Below, in pieces: positions 40,553-49,851 of a stretch of 64,000 nt of DNA (position 1 is the first letter of the stretch; each line of letters opens with the position of its first letter). This DNA is from Bacteroidales bacterium UBA3653 (GTDB lineage Bacteria > Bacteroidota > Bacteroidia > Bacteroidales > Paludibacteraceae). The stretch spans positions 35,441-99,440 of the forward strand of contig DFKE01000007.1 in the NCBI GenBank assembly GCA_002373505.1, given 5' to 3'. A program made the position numbers and the translations under genes. The notes beneath the pieces were generated by a model, which was given only the letters and a program-made list of their open reading frames with translations, did no database searches and had not been told where the DNA came from.

Positions 40553-42022
40553 CTACAAAGTCACTATCTCGCCTTTTTCGGGTACTTCAATATGTCTGAA
40601 TCCCGCCTCGGAGAGGTGCTCTTTGTATGTTTCCGCCGCCTTTTCTTCTCCATGGACGACAAAGACGCGCTGCACGTTTTCCACCTGGAGAGAACGCGTC
40701 AGATAGTCGATCATCTCTTTGTAATCGCCGTGTCCGGAGAAGCCTTCCAGTTTGGTTATCTGCGCTTTGATCTTGCGGTCAAGTCCGAAGATAGAGATCC
40801 ATTTGAGTCCGGGTTCCTGAATACGCGCTCCAAGGGTTGTCGGCTCGCAATAACCGACGATAAGGATTGTGCATCGCGGGTCGGATATATGGTTCGCCAC
40901 ATGGTGTTTGATACGTCCCGCCTCCAACATGCCTGATGCGGAGATGATGATAGCGGGTTTGTCGTCGGTATTCAGCCGTTTCGACTCGCGCACGTCGGTG
41001 ATGTAACGCAGGGTGTTGAATCCGAACGGGTCGTCGTCAAAACGCAGCGTGTCGCGCACCTCGTCCGAGAGGTACTGCGGGTACATGCGGAAGATATGCG
41101 TGGCGTTGGTCGAGAGCGGCGAATCGACATAGACCGGTATGCGGTTGGAGAGGTATTGCTCGTTGTAGAGTTTATTCAGGACATAGACTATCTCCTGGGT
41201 CCGCCCGACGGAGAAAGAAGGGATGAGGAGTTTGCCTTTGCGGTACTCGCAAGTGTCTTTCACAATCTCCAGCAGCTGCTGCTCCGTGACCATCGGATCC
41301 TCGTGCAGACGGTCTCCATAAGTCGATTCGCAGATGAGGTAATCGCATTGCGGGAAGAGCATCGGCGAAGGGAGAATATGGCTGTGCGCCCGCCCAATAT
41401 CGCCTGTATAGCAAAGGCGTTTCCAGCGTTTTGAACCATCATTCTGACGGCTGATTTCTGACGGCTGATCGCTTTCATAGATTTCCAGCGAACAGATCGC
41501 ACTTCCGAGCATGTGACCCGAATTGGTGAAAGTCAGCAGCACATCGTCAAAGACACGGAAACGGCGGTCGTAGTCATAGCACACGAAATGCTTCATCACC
41601 CGATCGACATCCTGCTGGGTATAAAGCGGCTCCAGGAAATAGTTCTTCCCCTTCTCTTTATGGGGGTGCTGGCGGTTGATTTTCTTGTTATAGGTCTTGA
41701 CATCCTGCTCCTGAATGAAAGCGGTGTCGGCAAGCATGATTGCGCAGAGGTCGCGCGTAGCATGGGTGCAATAGATATCGCCACGAAAACCCTTCTTATA
41801 CACATACGGGATGAGGCCGGAATGGTCGATATGAGCGTGAGAGAGGACGATACAATCCAGTTTCTCCGGGTCAAAGCCCAAGTCTCTGTTGTCGGCGTCT
41901 GTCTCCGCTCCTTTACCTTGATACATACCACAGTCGAGAAGAATAGTGTGTCCCGAATCGGTTGTGATCAGGTGCTTGCTGCCTGTCACTTCGCGCGTTG
42001 CGCCTAAAAACTGAATTTTCAT
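40553..42022 (-). CDS. Beta-CASP metallo-beta-lactamase RNA/DNA hydrolase
   Basis: The 489-residue protein has the MBL HxHxDH motif in LSHAHIDHSGLIPY (about residue 60), an MBL region with later metal ligands (NSGHMLGSA; CYTGDIG), a beta-CASP domain (IPVYVDSPL, IISASGMLEAGRI) and the C-terminal SGHGDY of the RNA-metabolising MBL motif. It resembles YSH1/CPSF-like exonucleases of bacteria and probably processes RNA. The insertion ESDQPSEISRQNDGS (DNA 41443-41470) is a repeat word (CTGACGGCTGA). Confidence 0.92.
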   Translation of the reverse strand: MKIQFLGATREVTGSKHLITTDSGHTILLDCGMYQGKGAETDADNRDLGFDPEKLDCIVLSHAHIDHSGLIPYVYKKGFRGDIYCTHATRDLCAIMLADTAFIQEQDVKTYNKKINRQHPHKEKGKNYFLEPLYTQQDVDRVMKHFVCYDYDRRFRVFDDVLLTFTNSGHMLGSAICSLEIYESDQPSEISRQNDGSKRWKRLCYTGDIGRAHSHILPSPMLFPQCDYLICESTYGDRLHEDPMVTEQQLLEIVKDTCEYRKGKLLIPSFSVGRTQEIVYVLNKLYNEQYLSNRIPVYVDSPLSTNATHIFRMYPQYLSDEVRDTLRFDDDPFGFNTLRYITDVRESKRLNTDDKPAIIISASGMLEAGRIKHHVANHISDPRCTILIVGYCEPTTLGARIQEPGLKWISIFGLDRKIKAQITKLEGFSGHGDYKEMIDYLTRSLQVENVQRVFVVHGEEKAAETYKEHLSEAGFRHIEVPEKGEIVTL

Positions 42023-42042
42023 GGTATTTGCGATTTATGGTG

Positions 42043-42074
42043 CAAAAATAGTGATTTTTTTGCATATATGCAAA
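42043..42074 (-). promoter_or_regulatory. Promoter of the beta-CASP gene
   Basis: Minus strand TTTG (42074-42071) and TATTTTTG (42050-42043), 20-base spacer. It interleaves with the divergent promoter 42059-42090. Confidence 0.8.
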
Positions 42075-42090
42075 TTTTTTTGTACCTTTG
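42059..42090 (+). promoter_or_regulatory. Promoter of the S9 peptidase gene
   Basis: TTTG 42059-42062 and TACCTTTG 42083-42090, 20-base spacer. The palindrome TTTGCATATATGCAAA (42059-42074) is shared by both divergent promoters. Confidence 0.88.
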
Positions 42091-42132
42091 TCGTCGATTT
42101 TGCCGATTAGTTAAAAGAAAACAACAAAATTA

Positions 42133-44328
<2,196 letters not shown>

Positions 44329-44349
44329 TTTAGTGTTTAGTGTTTAGAG

Positions 44350-45099
44350 ATGAAATACAATTACGAATACGAGATTAAGTACCAGGAAGTGGACGGTGCG
44401 AAGAAGTTGCGGCTGTTCAACCTGGAGAACTACCTGCTGGAGGTAGCAGGTACCGTAGCGGACGAGTTGGGATTCGGCATTGCGGCGCTTCATCCACGGG
44501 GGCTGACATGGATCCTGACACGGCTGAGCGTAGAGATGTACGAACTGCCGACGCATTGCCAGCAGGTGCGGTTCGAGACATGGATCGAGAGCAACTCACA
44601 TATGCTGAGTACCCGTAATTTCAGGATATATACGAAGGAGTCGAAAGTCGAAAGTCAAAAGTCGAAAGAGGGCGAGTGGAGACTCATCGGGCAATGCAAG
44701 AGCGTCTGGGCGGTGCTGGATCTGGAGAAGAGAGAGATCGTGAACATCTTCGACGACCCGATGTTCGCGGACTGCGTGGACGGCGAAGTGATAGAGATGA
44801 GCCGCGTACGAATGACGACCATTCCTGAGCCGACAGGCTGCGAAACGCACAAAGTGGTGTATTCCGATATCGACTACAACGGACATTGCAATAGTTGCCG
44901 CTATCTGCAGGCGATGACCGATGCGTACCTGCCGGATTACTACGGAAAGAAAGTACGGCTGGATATCAATTACAGCAAGGAAGCGATGCCGGGCGAGACG
45001 CTGCAGACGCTCTATCTCGTTACGCCGGATGGCGTGCAATACCAACTCAAGAACGAAGCGGGAGAGACCTCTTGCTCCGCGAAGATAAGTATCAGTTAG
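44350..45099 (+). CDS. Acyl-ACP thioesterase
   Basis: The 249-residue protein has the double hotdog fold of FatA/FatB-like bacterial thioesterases. The N-terminal hotdog has ATP-independent features YEIKYQEVDGAKKLRL and LGFGIAALHPRGLTWIL; the C-terminal hotdog holds the catalytic block YSDIDYNGHCNSCRYLQ with Asp, Asn and His. It releases fatty acids from acyl carrier protein. The segment KESKVESQKSKEGE (DNA 44638-44668) is a repeat-derived insertion in a loop after FRIYT. Confidence 0.92.
   Translation: MKYNYEYEIKYQEVDGAKKLRLFNLENYLLEVAGTVADELGFGIAALHPRGLTWILTRLSVEMYELPTHCQQVRFETWIESNSHMLSTRNFRIYTKESKVESQKSKEGEWRLIGQCKSVWAVLDLEKREIVNIFDDPMFADCVDGEVIEMSRVRMTTIPEPTGCETHKVVYSDIDYNGHCNSCRYLQAMTDAYLPDYYGKKVRLDINYSKEAMPGETLQTLYLVTPDGVQYQLKNEAGETSCSAKISIS
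44638..44668 (+). repeat. In-frame GTCGAAAGTC repeat in the thioesterase gene
   Basis: Four units of GTC(G/A)AAA encode SKVESQKSKE. Confidence 0.92.
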
Positions 45100-45171
45100 A
45101 CCGCTTCGCTCAAAGACAAAAGACCGCAGCGGAGCTGCTCAAAGAGAAAAGCACATATACAATCAATAATT

Positions 45172-45663
45172 ATGGAAAATACAGAGAACACCCTGTTGAA
45201 GCGACCGGCGGAGTTGGAATGCGACGTCGTGCGGTTCCAGAACCAGAAAGACAAATGGATTGCGTTCGTGGGTCTGAAAGACGGTCGTCCGTATGAGATC
45301 TTCACGGGTCTGGCAGACGACGAGATGGGTATAGCGTTGCCCAAGTCCGTTACCAAAGGCAAGATCATCAAGGTTGTCAAAGAGGACGGCACGAAACGTT
45401 ATGACTTCCAGTTCGTCAACACCCGCGGTTTCAAGACGACTGTGGAAGGACTGAGTTACAAGTTCGACCGCGAGTTCTGGAACTACGCCAAGCTCATCTC
45501 CGGCGTGCTGCGGTACGGTATGCCGATAGACCAGGTAGTACATATGATCAGCGGTCTGCAGATGGACCAGGACTCGATCAACAACTGGACCACCGGTGTA
45601 GCCCGTGTGCTAAAAAGGTACATCCCCGGAGCCGAAGTAGAAGAGATGGATGTTGAAAGTTGA
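45172..45663 (+). CDS. Stand-alone C-terminal domain of B12-dependent ribonucleotide reductase
   Basis: The 163-residue protein resembles the last part of Bacteroidota class II (NrdJ-type) ribonucleotide reductases: RPAELECDVVRFQN, WIAFVGLKDGRPYEIFTGL, RYDFQFVNTRGFKTTVEGLS and WNYAKLISGVLRYGMP. In those enzymes this segment is fused to a catalytic barrel of about 700 residues, which is absent from the window. A start codon in clean context and the following terminator suggest a real, separate gene rather than a fragment with decay. It may assemble with a NrdJ encoded elsewhere. Confidence 0.75.
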   Translation: MENTENTLLKRPAELECDVVRFQNQKDKWIAFVGLKDGRPYEIFTGLADDEMGIALPKSVTKGKIIKVVKEDGTKRYDFQFVNTRGFKTTVEGLSYKFDREFWNYAKLISGVLRYGMPIDQVVHMISGLQMDQDSINNWTTGVARVLKRYIPGAEVEEMDVES

Positions 45664-45690
45664 AAGGTGAAAGGTGAAAGGTGAGAGAAA
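45655..45690 (+). repeat. GAAAGGTGAAAGGT repeat at a gene end
   Basis: About four units of GTGAAAG run from the last codons into the terminator region. Confidence 0.8.
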
Positions 45691-45722
45691 AAGAAAGCCC
45701 GCGAGTGCGGGCTTTTCTTTTT
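45690..45722. terminator. Bidirectional terminator between the RNR domain gene and rng
   Basis: AAAGCCCGC-GAGT-GCGGGCTTT with A-run before and T-run after serves the two convergent genes. Confidence 0.95.
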
Positions 45723-45725
45723 CTG

Positions 45726-47303
45726 TTACTTTTCTGCTTTGGCAGGAGCATGTTCCTCCGTGTGTTGCAGGATGTCTCCTTTCTCGTTGTAGAACCTCAT
45801 CTCGAGCATGCCGAGTGCCTGGTTTTCCATCACTTTTACGCCATACTCTCTGCGCCATTTGCCGGCGAGTGAAGCGATCCACCCGTGCGTCACGTAGGCG
45901 TACACATATGGGTGGAGATGCAGTTTCAACCCCCGTCCGTGATGGGAAGACATGTGTGCACAAGCTTCTTCGATCTGGTCGGTGAAGAGGATGGAAGACT
46001 GGATCTTACCTTTTCCTCCGCATGTGGGGCATACCTCTGTGACATCCACTTCCACTGCGGGCCGCACGCGCTGGCGCGTGATCTGCATGAGTCCGAACTT
46101 ACTGAGTTGCAGCACATTATGCTTTGCCCGGTCGCGCTCCATCAGTTTGCGTACATAGTCGTACAGCTGCTGCTGGTGGCCTTTGTCATCCATGTCTATA
46201 AAATCCACGATGATGATACCGCCAATATCGCGCAGGCGCAGTTGGTGCACTAACTCGTCGGCTGCCAACATGTTGAACTGGAAGGCGTTTTGCTCCTGAT
46301 CCTCGAACAGTTTCTTGCTGCCGGAATTGACATCAATGGAGAACAGTGCTTCGGTTTTCTCGATAATGAGGTATCCCCCATGTTTAAAACCGACCGTTCT
46401 GCCGAGTCCCGTTTTCATCTGCCGGGTGATGTCGAAATGGTCAAAAATAGGCTGTGCGCCTTTGTAGAGTTTGACAATCTTCTCGCTTTCGGGAGCGATG
46501 AGCCTTAGATAATGCCGTACGTCTTCGTAGATCTCCTTGTCATTGATCTGAATGGAAGTGAAATCGGGGCTGAGCACGTCTCGGATGATACCGAGTGTAC
46601 GTCCCATCTCTTCGCTCACGAGGCTGACGGGCTCTTTCTGCTGGAGTGTTTTGACGGTCTGTGTCCACCGCTCCATCAGGAGGCGCAGTTCGTTGTCTAA
46701 CTCAGCGGCACGTTTGTCTTCAGCTACGGTACGGATGATGATGCCGAAACCTTGCGGTTTGATAGAAAGCATCAGTTGTTTGAGACGTTGTCTCTCCGCT
46801 TCCCGTTTGATTTTCTGGGAGACCATGACTCCGTCGGTAAAGGGAATGAGGACGATATTCCGTCCGGCGATAGAGATCTCTGCAGTCAGGCGCGGTCCTT
46901 TGGTGTTGATGGGTTCTTTGGAAACCTGCACAAGAATAGGATCGCCTACTTTGAGGACCTCGGCTATCTGTCCCTCTTTACCTACTTCGGGTTGGCGCGG
47001 AGTCTTGGTGATGACCGGAATCCGGCGTCTGTCCGAAACGGCTTTGGTAACATACGTTTGCAGCGTACGAAACTGAGAACCTAAATCCAAATAGTGCAGA
47101 AAAGCTTCTTTCTCATGACCCACATCCACAAAAACCGCATTGAGCGCCGGCATCACTTTTTTGACTCTGCCGTAATAAATGTTACCTACTGCGAAATTGT
47201 CTTCATTGCGTTTCTCACGCGCCACTTCCTGCAGCCGGTCATCCTCGGTCAGCGCTATTGCGATCTCTTGCGGCTGTACGTCCACAATTAATTCGCTTTT
47301 CAT
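45726..47303 (-). CDS. rng: Ribonuclease E/G
   Basis: The 525-residue protein is an RNase G-size member: an S1 domain (GNIYYGRVKKVMPALNAVFVDVG, about 38-60), the 5'-sensor/RNase H-like region, the catalytic DNase I-like part with DVNSGS and DFIDMD metal-binding aspartates, and the zinc link CPTCGGKGK. It cleaves single-stranded A+U-rich RNA and takes part in rRNA maturation and mRNA decay. A strong two-part hairpin lies in its leader (47333-47374). Confidence 0.95.
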   Translation of the reverse strand: MKSELIVDVQPQEIAIALTEDDRLQEVAREKRNEDNFAVGNIYYGRVKKVMPALNAVFVDVGHEKEAFLHYLDLGSQFRTLQTYVTKAVSDRRRIPVITKTPRQPEVGKEGQIAEVLKVGDPILVQVSKEPINTKGPRLTAEISIAGRNIVLIPFTDGVMVSQKIKREAERQRLKQLMLSIKPQGFGIIIRTVAEDKRAAELDNELRLLMERWTQTVKTLQQKEPVSLVSEEMGRTLGIIRDVLSPDFTSIQINDKEIYEDVRHYLRLIAPESEKIVKLYKGAQPIFDHFDITRQMKTGLGRTVGFKHGGYLIIEKTEALFSIDVNSGSKKLFEDQEQNAFQFNMLAADELVHQLRLRDIGGIIIVDFIDMDDKGHQQQLYDYVRKLMERDRAKHNVLQLSKFGLMQITRQRVRPAVEVDVTEVCPTCGGKGKIQSSILFTDQIEEACAHMSSHHGRGLKLHLHPYVYAYVTHGWIASLAGKWRREYGVKVMENQALGMLEMRFYNEKGDILQHTEEHAPAKAEK

Positions 47304-47332
47304 ATTTGTTGAGTTTTATAAAAATAAAAGCC

Positions 47333-47374
47333 TTGTGGCAACCCGGCTACACTTAGGCGGGTCTTGAGCCACAA
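47333..47374 (-). promoter_or_regulatory. Two-tier hairpin in the rng leader
   Basis: TTGTGGC pairs with GCCACAA and, inside it, ACCCG with CGGGT. It ends about 30 bases before the rng start. It could be a terminator-like element for the ribosomal gene upstream or a target by which RNase G controls its own mRNA, as RNase E does in enterobacteria. Confidence 0.55.
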
Positions 47375-47395
47375 AGCTAAAAATACGATCGTCGA

Positions 47396-47485
47396 TTACT
47401 TATGCTTATGACGATTCTTGCGCAGACGTTTTTTACGTTTGTGCGTTGACATCTTGTGTCTCTTATGCTTCTTTCCGTTTGGCAT
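47396..47485 (-). CDS. AURKAIP1/COX24-domain ribosomal small protein, 29 residues
   Basis: The minus strand encodes MPNGKKHKRHKMSTHKRKKR followed by LRKNRHKHK, a very basic peptide that matches the short Bacteroidota proteins annotated as COX24/AURKAIP1 domain, relatives of mitochondrial ribosomal mS38. It probably binds 16S rRNA in the small subunit. It lies between HU and rng, an arrangement common in Bacteroidales. Confidence 0.9.
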   Translation of the reverse strand: MPNGKKHKRHKMSTHKRKKRLRKNRHKHK

Positions 47486-47518
47486 AATTGTTTAATTTAA
47501 AATGTTATTATACTAATG

Positions 47519-47809
47519 TTATTTTTTTCCTTTTACGTCTCTTACAACGGCTTTGAACTCCTTAGCGGGCACAAAGAACGGTATCGAGTGCTCGGGCACG
47601 TCAACGGACGTTTTGGAACGTATGTTGCGCGCCACTTTCGCTTTGCGGGTCTTCAGGATAAAGCTTCCGAAACCGCGCATGTAAACAAATTCCCCTTCGC
47701 CAAGAGACTTCCTGACGTGATCCAGCATGCTGTCCAGTATCAGGTTGATTGACTTCTTGTCATAACCCGTGCTGATCGCAATTTCATTTACTAATTCTGC
47801 TTTTGTCAT
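47519..47809 (-). CDS. HU/IHF-family DNA-binding protein
   Basis: The 96-residue protein has the HU fold (MTKAELVNEIAISTGYDKKSI helix pair, RGFGSFILKTRKAKVARNIR beta-arm base, IPFFVPAKEFKAVV). It bends DNA and organises the nucleoid. The arm motif is RNIRSKTSVDVPE rather than the common RNPQTG. Its promoter overlaps that of the divergent mutY. Confidence 0.95.
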   Translation of the reverse strand: MTKAELVNEIAISTGYDKKSINLILDSMLDHVRKSLGEGEFVYMRGFGSFILKTRKAKVARNIRSKTSVDVPEHSIPFFVPAKEFKAVVRDVKGKK

Positions 47810-47877
47810 ACTATATTGTCTGTTATAAATTTTCTGTTTTTAGAGAGGAGTGATCCTCCTTCCGCGAAAAAATCGTG

Positions 47878-47909
47878 CAAAATTAGTAAAATATTTTGAC
47901 ATGTGCAAA
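47878..47909 (-). promoter_or_regulatory. Promoter of the HU gene
   Basis: Minus strand TTTG (47909-47906) and TAATTTTG (47885-47878), 20-base spacer. Confidence 0.85.
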
Positions 47910-47925
47910 TTTTTTTCTAATTTTG
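47895..47925 (+). promoter_or_regulatory. Promoter of mutY
   Basis: TTTG 47895-47898 and TAATTTTG 47918-47925, 19-base spacer, interleaved with the HU promoter. It supports the mutY start at 47967, because an ATG at 47850 would lie upstream of the promoter. Confidence 0.8.
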
Positions 47926-47966
47926 TGGTCAATTTTAGTATTTATAGCTCAAAAACGTCTTTTTTT

Positions 47967-49127
47967 ATGGCTAAATCACTCATATATAGCCGTTTATACG
48001 AATGGTATTTCGTTAACCGCCGCGACTTGCCGTGGCGTGAGACGGATGACCCATATGCCATATGGCTGAGCGAGATCATTCTGCAGCAGACACGTGTTGC
48101 TCAGGGATTGGAGTACTACCGCCGTTTTCTACAGCGTTGGCCTACCGTCCGTGATCTGGCAGCGGCGGACGAAGCGGAGGTCTTGCGCGAATGGCAGGGA
48201 CTGGGTTATTACTCCCGCGCGCGGAACCTGCACAAAGCCGCGAAAATGACAGTAGAAAGACAAAAGTCGAAAGTCGAAAGCCAAGAGATACCTGCCTATC
48301 ATTTTCCGCGTACTTTTGAGGAAATCCGAGCTTTGCCCGGTGTGGGAGACTATACCGCCGGAGCGATTGCTTCGTTTGCATACAACCTGCCCTATCCTGC
48401 TATGGACGGCAATGTATATCGCGTTGTGGCAAGGCTTTTCGATATCGACGAACCTTTCGATACCACGGCAGGAAAGAAACTGTTTCACAAGAAGATAGAA
48501 GAACTGCTGGACCGCGACAACCCGCGTCTCTTCAACTCCGCTATCATGGAGTTCGGTGCGCTCTATTGCACGCCTGTGTTAGAAGCCGTCAGCCATCAGC
48601 ATTCAGCTGTCAGTCGTTGCGAGAGTTGTCCGCTGGCGGATTTCTGTGCGGCGCATGCCCACGGCACGGCGGAGTTATTGCCCGTACGCAAACAGCGGCC
48701 GAAAGTGCGTGACCGGTGGTTCGATTACCATATCTACTTACAGCAGTCAGCCGTCAGCATTCAGCCGTCAGAAGTTTATACCCTTATCCGGCGGAGGGAG
48801 GACCCGAAAGATATATGGTATCACCTCTACGAGTTCCCCTGCGAAGAAAGTGAAGGAGTACAGAATACAGAATACAGAGTACAGACTGATTCGGTCCGTA
48901 CTCTGTCAGCGGAGCGGTCTGTACTCTGTCAGCCGCAGGCGGTCTGCGAGTTATCGCACGTCCTCTCGCATCAGAAGATACACGCGCGGTTTATAATACA
49001 TAAGGTGGAGGAGTTGCCGCAAATAGAAGGGACTATTGCTGTCCGGTGGGAGGAATTGGATGATTATGCTTTTTCCCGATTAACGTTGCGAGCAATTGAT
49101 ACACTTCGCACATCTCTTCCGCACTAA
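47967..49127 (+). CDS. mutY: A/G-specific adenine glycosylase
   Basis: The 386-residue enzyme (start MAKSLIYSRLYEW) has the HhH-GPD domain (DLPWRETDDPYAIWLSEIILQQTRV, LPGVGDYTAGAI with the catalytic Asp in MDGNVYRV), the [4Fe-4S] cysteines and a NUDIX-like C-terminal domain. It removes adenine opposite 8-oxoguanine. Four repeat-derived insertions are present: VERQKSKVESQ (48251-48282), EAVSHQHSAVSR (48585-48617), QQSAVSIQPS (48741-48770) and the segment from VQNTEYRVQT to PQAV (48857-48946). The second widens the first cysteine loop of the cluster, from the usual six to 16 residues. Confidence 0.94.
   Translation: MAKSLIYSRLYEWYFVNRRDLPWRETDDPYAIWLSEIILQQTRVAQGLEYYRRFLQRWPTVRDLAAADEAEVLREWQGLGYYSRARNLHKAAKMTVERQKSKVESQEIPAYHFPRTFEEIRALPGVGDYTAGAIASFAYNLPYPAMDGNVYRVVARLFDIDEPFDTTAGKKLFHKKIEELLDRDNPRLFNSAIMEFGALYCTPVLEAVSHQHSAVSRCESCPLADFCAAHAHGTAELLPVRKQRPKVRDRWFDYHIYLQQSAVSIQPSEVYTLIRRREDPKDIWYHLYEFPCEESEGVQNTEYRVQTDSVRTLSAERSVLCQPQAVCELSHVLSHQKIHARFIIHKVEELPQIEGTIAVRWEELDDYAFSRLTLRAIDTLRTSLPH
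48251..48282 (+). repeat. In-frame GAAAG(T/A)C repeat in mutY
   Basis: GTAGAAAGACAAAAGTCGAAAGTCGAAAG words; same family as 44638-44668. Confidence 0.9.
48585..48617 (+). repeat. In-frame GTCAGCCATCAGCATTCAGC repeat in mutY
   Basis: Units of (G)TCAGC(C/A/T) encode VSHQHSAVS in the iron-sulfur loop. Confidence 0.9.
48741..48770 (+). repeat. In-frame CAGTCAGCCGTCAGCATTCAGC repeat in mutY
   Basis: The same family as 48585-48617; it encodes QQSAVSIQPS. Confidence 0.9.
48857..48946 (+). repeat. In-frame compound repeat in mutY
   Basis: TACAGAATACAGAATACAGAG words followed by two TCTGTCAGCGGAGCGGTCTGT-type words, about 90 bases in one open frame. Confidence 0.9.
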
Positions 49128-49851
49128 ATCCCCGGAGATTGTTTGAGGTTGCTTGTCCATTTTCCATTGTCCTTAGTACCTCCAGATGGTGCTTTATCAC
49201 AGCCAAATCGCCCCGTTGTGCAGGTCCGGTCTGTGCGTCACGAGGGGTCATCGAGTGTACTTTGGCAGCCGTGTTGTCGATGAGCGGCAGCAGGGCTTCA
49301 AAAGGAATACGTGTGTCGCGTAAGAGGTCTGCGGCGATGCGAAACATCAGGTTCGAATAGTTATTAGCGAACACACCGGCTATATGCAGCCGTTCGCGGT
49401 CATGCCGGTTCGCCTCGTAGATATGTCCCGTCAGGTTCTGCGCCAGGGAGTATATCGCCGCCACGTCATCGATGTTCTTTCCCTCGATAAAACAAGGAAT
49501 GCTGCTCCAGTCGTCTATCATCTTTGTCCGGCTGAAGGACTGGAAGAAATAAAGTACTCCGGCATGGGGTTTGTCTTCTCCGAACACGTCTATCGGCATT
49601 GTGCCGGATGTATGCAGGTGCAGGGCTTTCGGCGCATGGATGACCGATATCACATCCCGCAGCGCCTGATCCGCTATGGCATAGATATATATGTCTGCCT
49701 GTGGCAGACGGACCGCGTTGCTGTAAGACCGCTCTGCTGTAGGATCCGTCAGCGGACGGGCATGAATGAGTTCGGTCTTGATGCCTTTAGTCTCAAAGGC
49801 GTGGTGCAGGTTCGTCCCTACACTCCCTGCACCGAGAATAGCTATCTTCAT
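49033..49851 (-). CDS. DUF2520 / Rossmann-like oxidoreductase
   Basis: The start at 49851 (MKIAILGAGSVGTNL) puts the dinucleotide-binding GxGxxG at the N-terminus; an upstream in-frame ATG at 49902 lies inside the M20 gene. The 272-residue protein then has the middle strand HTSGTMPIDVF and the C-terminal DUF2520 helical domain (AGVFANNYSNLMFRIAADLL), related to ketopantoate/6-phosphogluconate-type dehydrogenases. The segment RPLTDPTAERSYSNAV (DNA 49727-49759) is a repeat-like insertion. The 3' end overlaps mutY by 95 bases, tail to tail. Substrate unknown. Confidence 0.88.
   Translation of the reverse strand: MKIAILGAGSVGTNLHHAFETKGIKTELIHARPLTDPTAERSYSNAVRLPQADIYIYAIADQALRDVISVIHAPKALHLHTSGTMPIDVFGEDKPHAGVLYFFQSFSRTKMIDDWSSIPCFIEGKNIDDVAAIYSLAQNLTGHIYEANRHDRERLHIAGVFANNYSNLMFRIAADLLRDTRIPFEALLPLIDNTAAKVHSMTPRDAQTGPAQRGDLAVIKHHLEVLRTMENGQATSNNLRGFSAEEMCEVYQLLATLIGKKHNHPIPPTGQQ
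49727..49759 (-). repeat. In-frame variant of the CTGTCAGCGGAGCGGTCT word
   Basis: Minus strand CGTCCGCTGACGGATCCTACAGCAGAGCGGTCTTAC; related to the words in the HAD gene and mutY. Confidence 0.65.

Noticed and set aside
47850..47966. mutY start at 47850
   Set aside because: It lies upstream of the mutY promoter and adds residues absent from MutY proteins.
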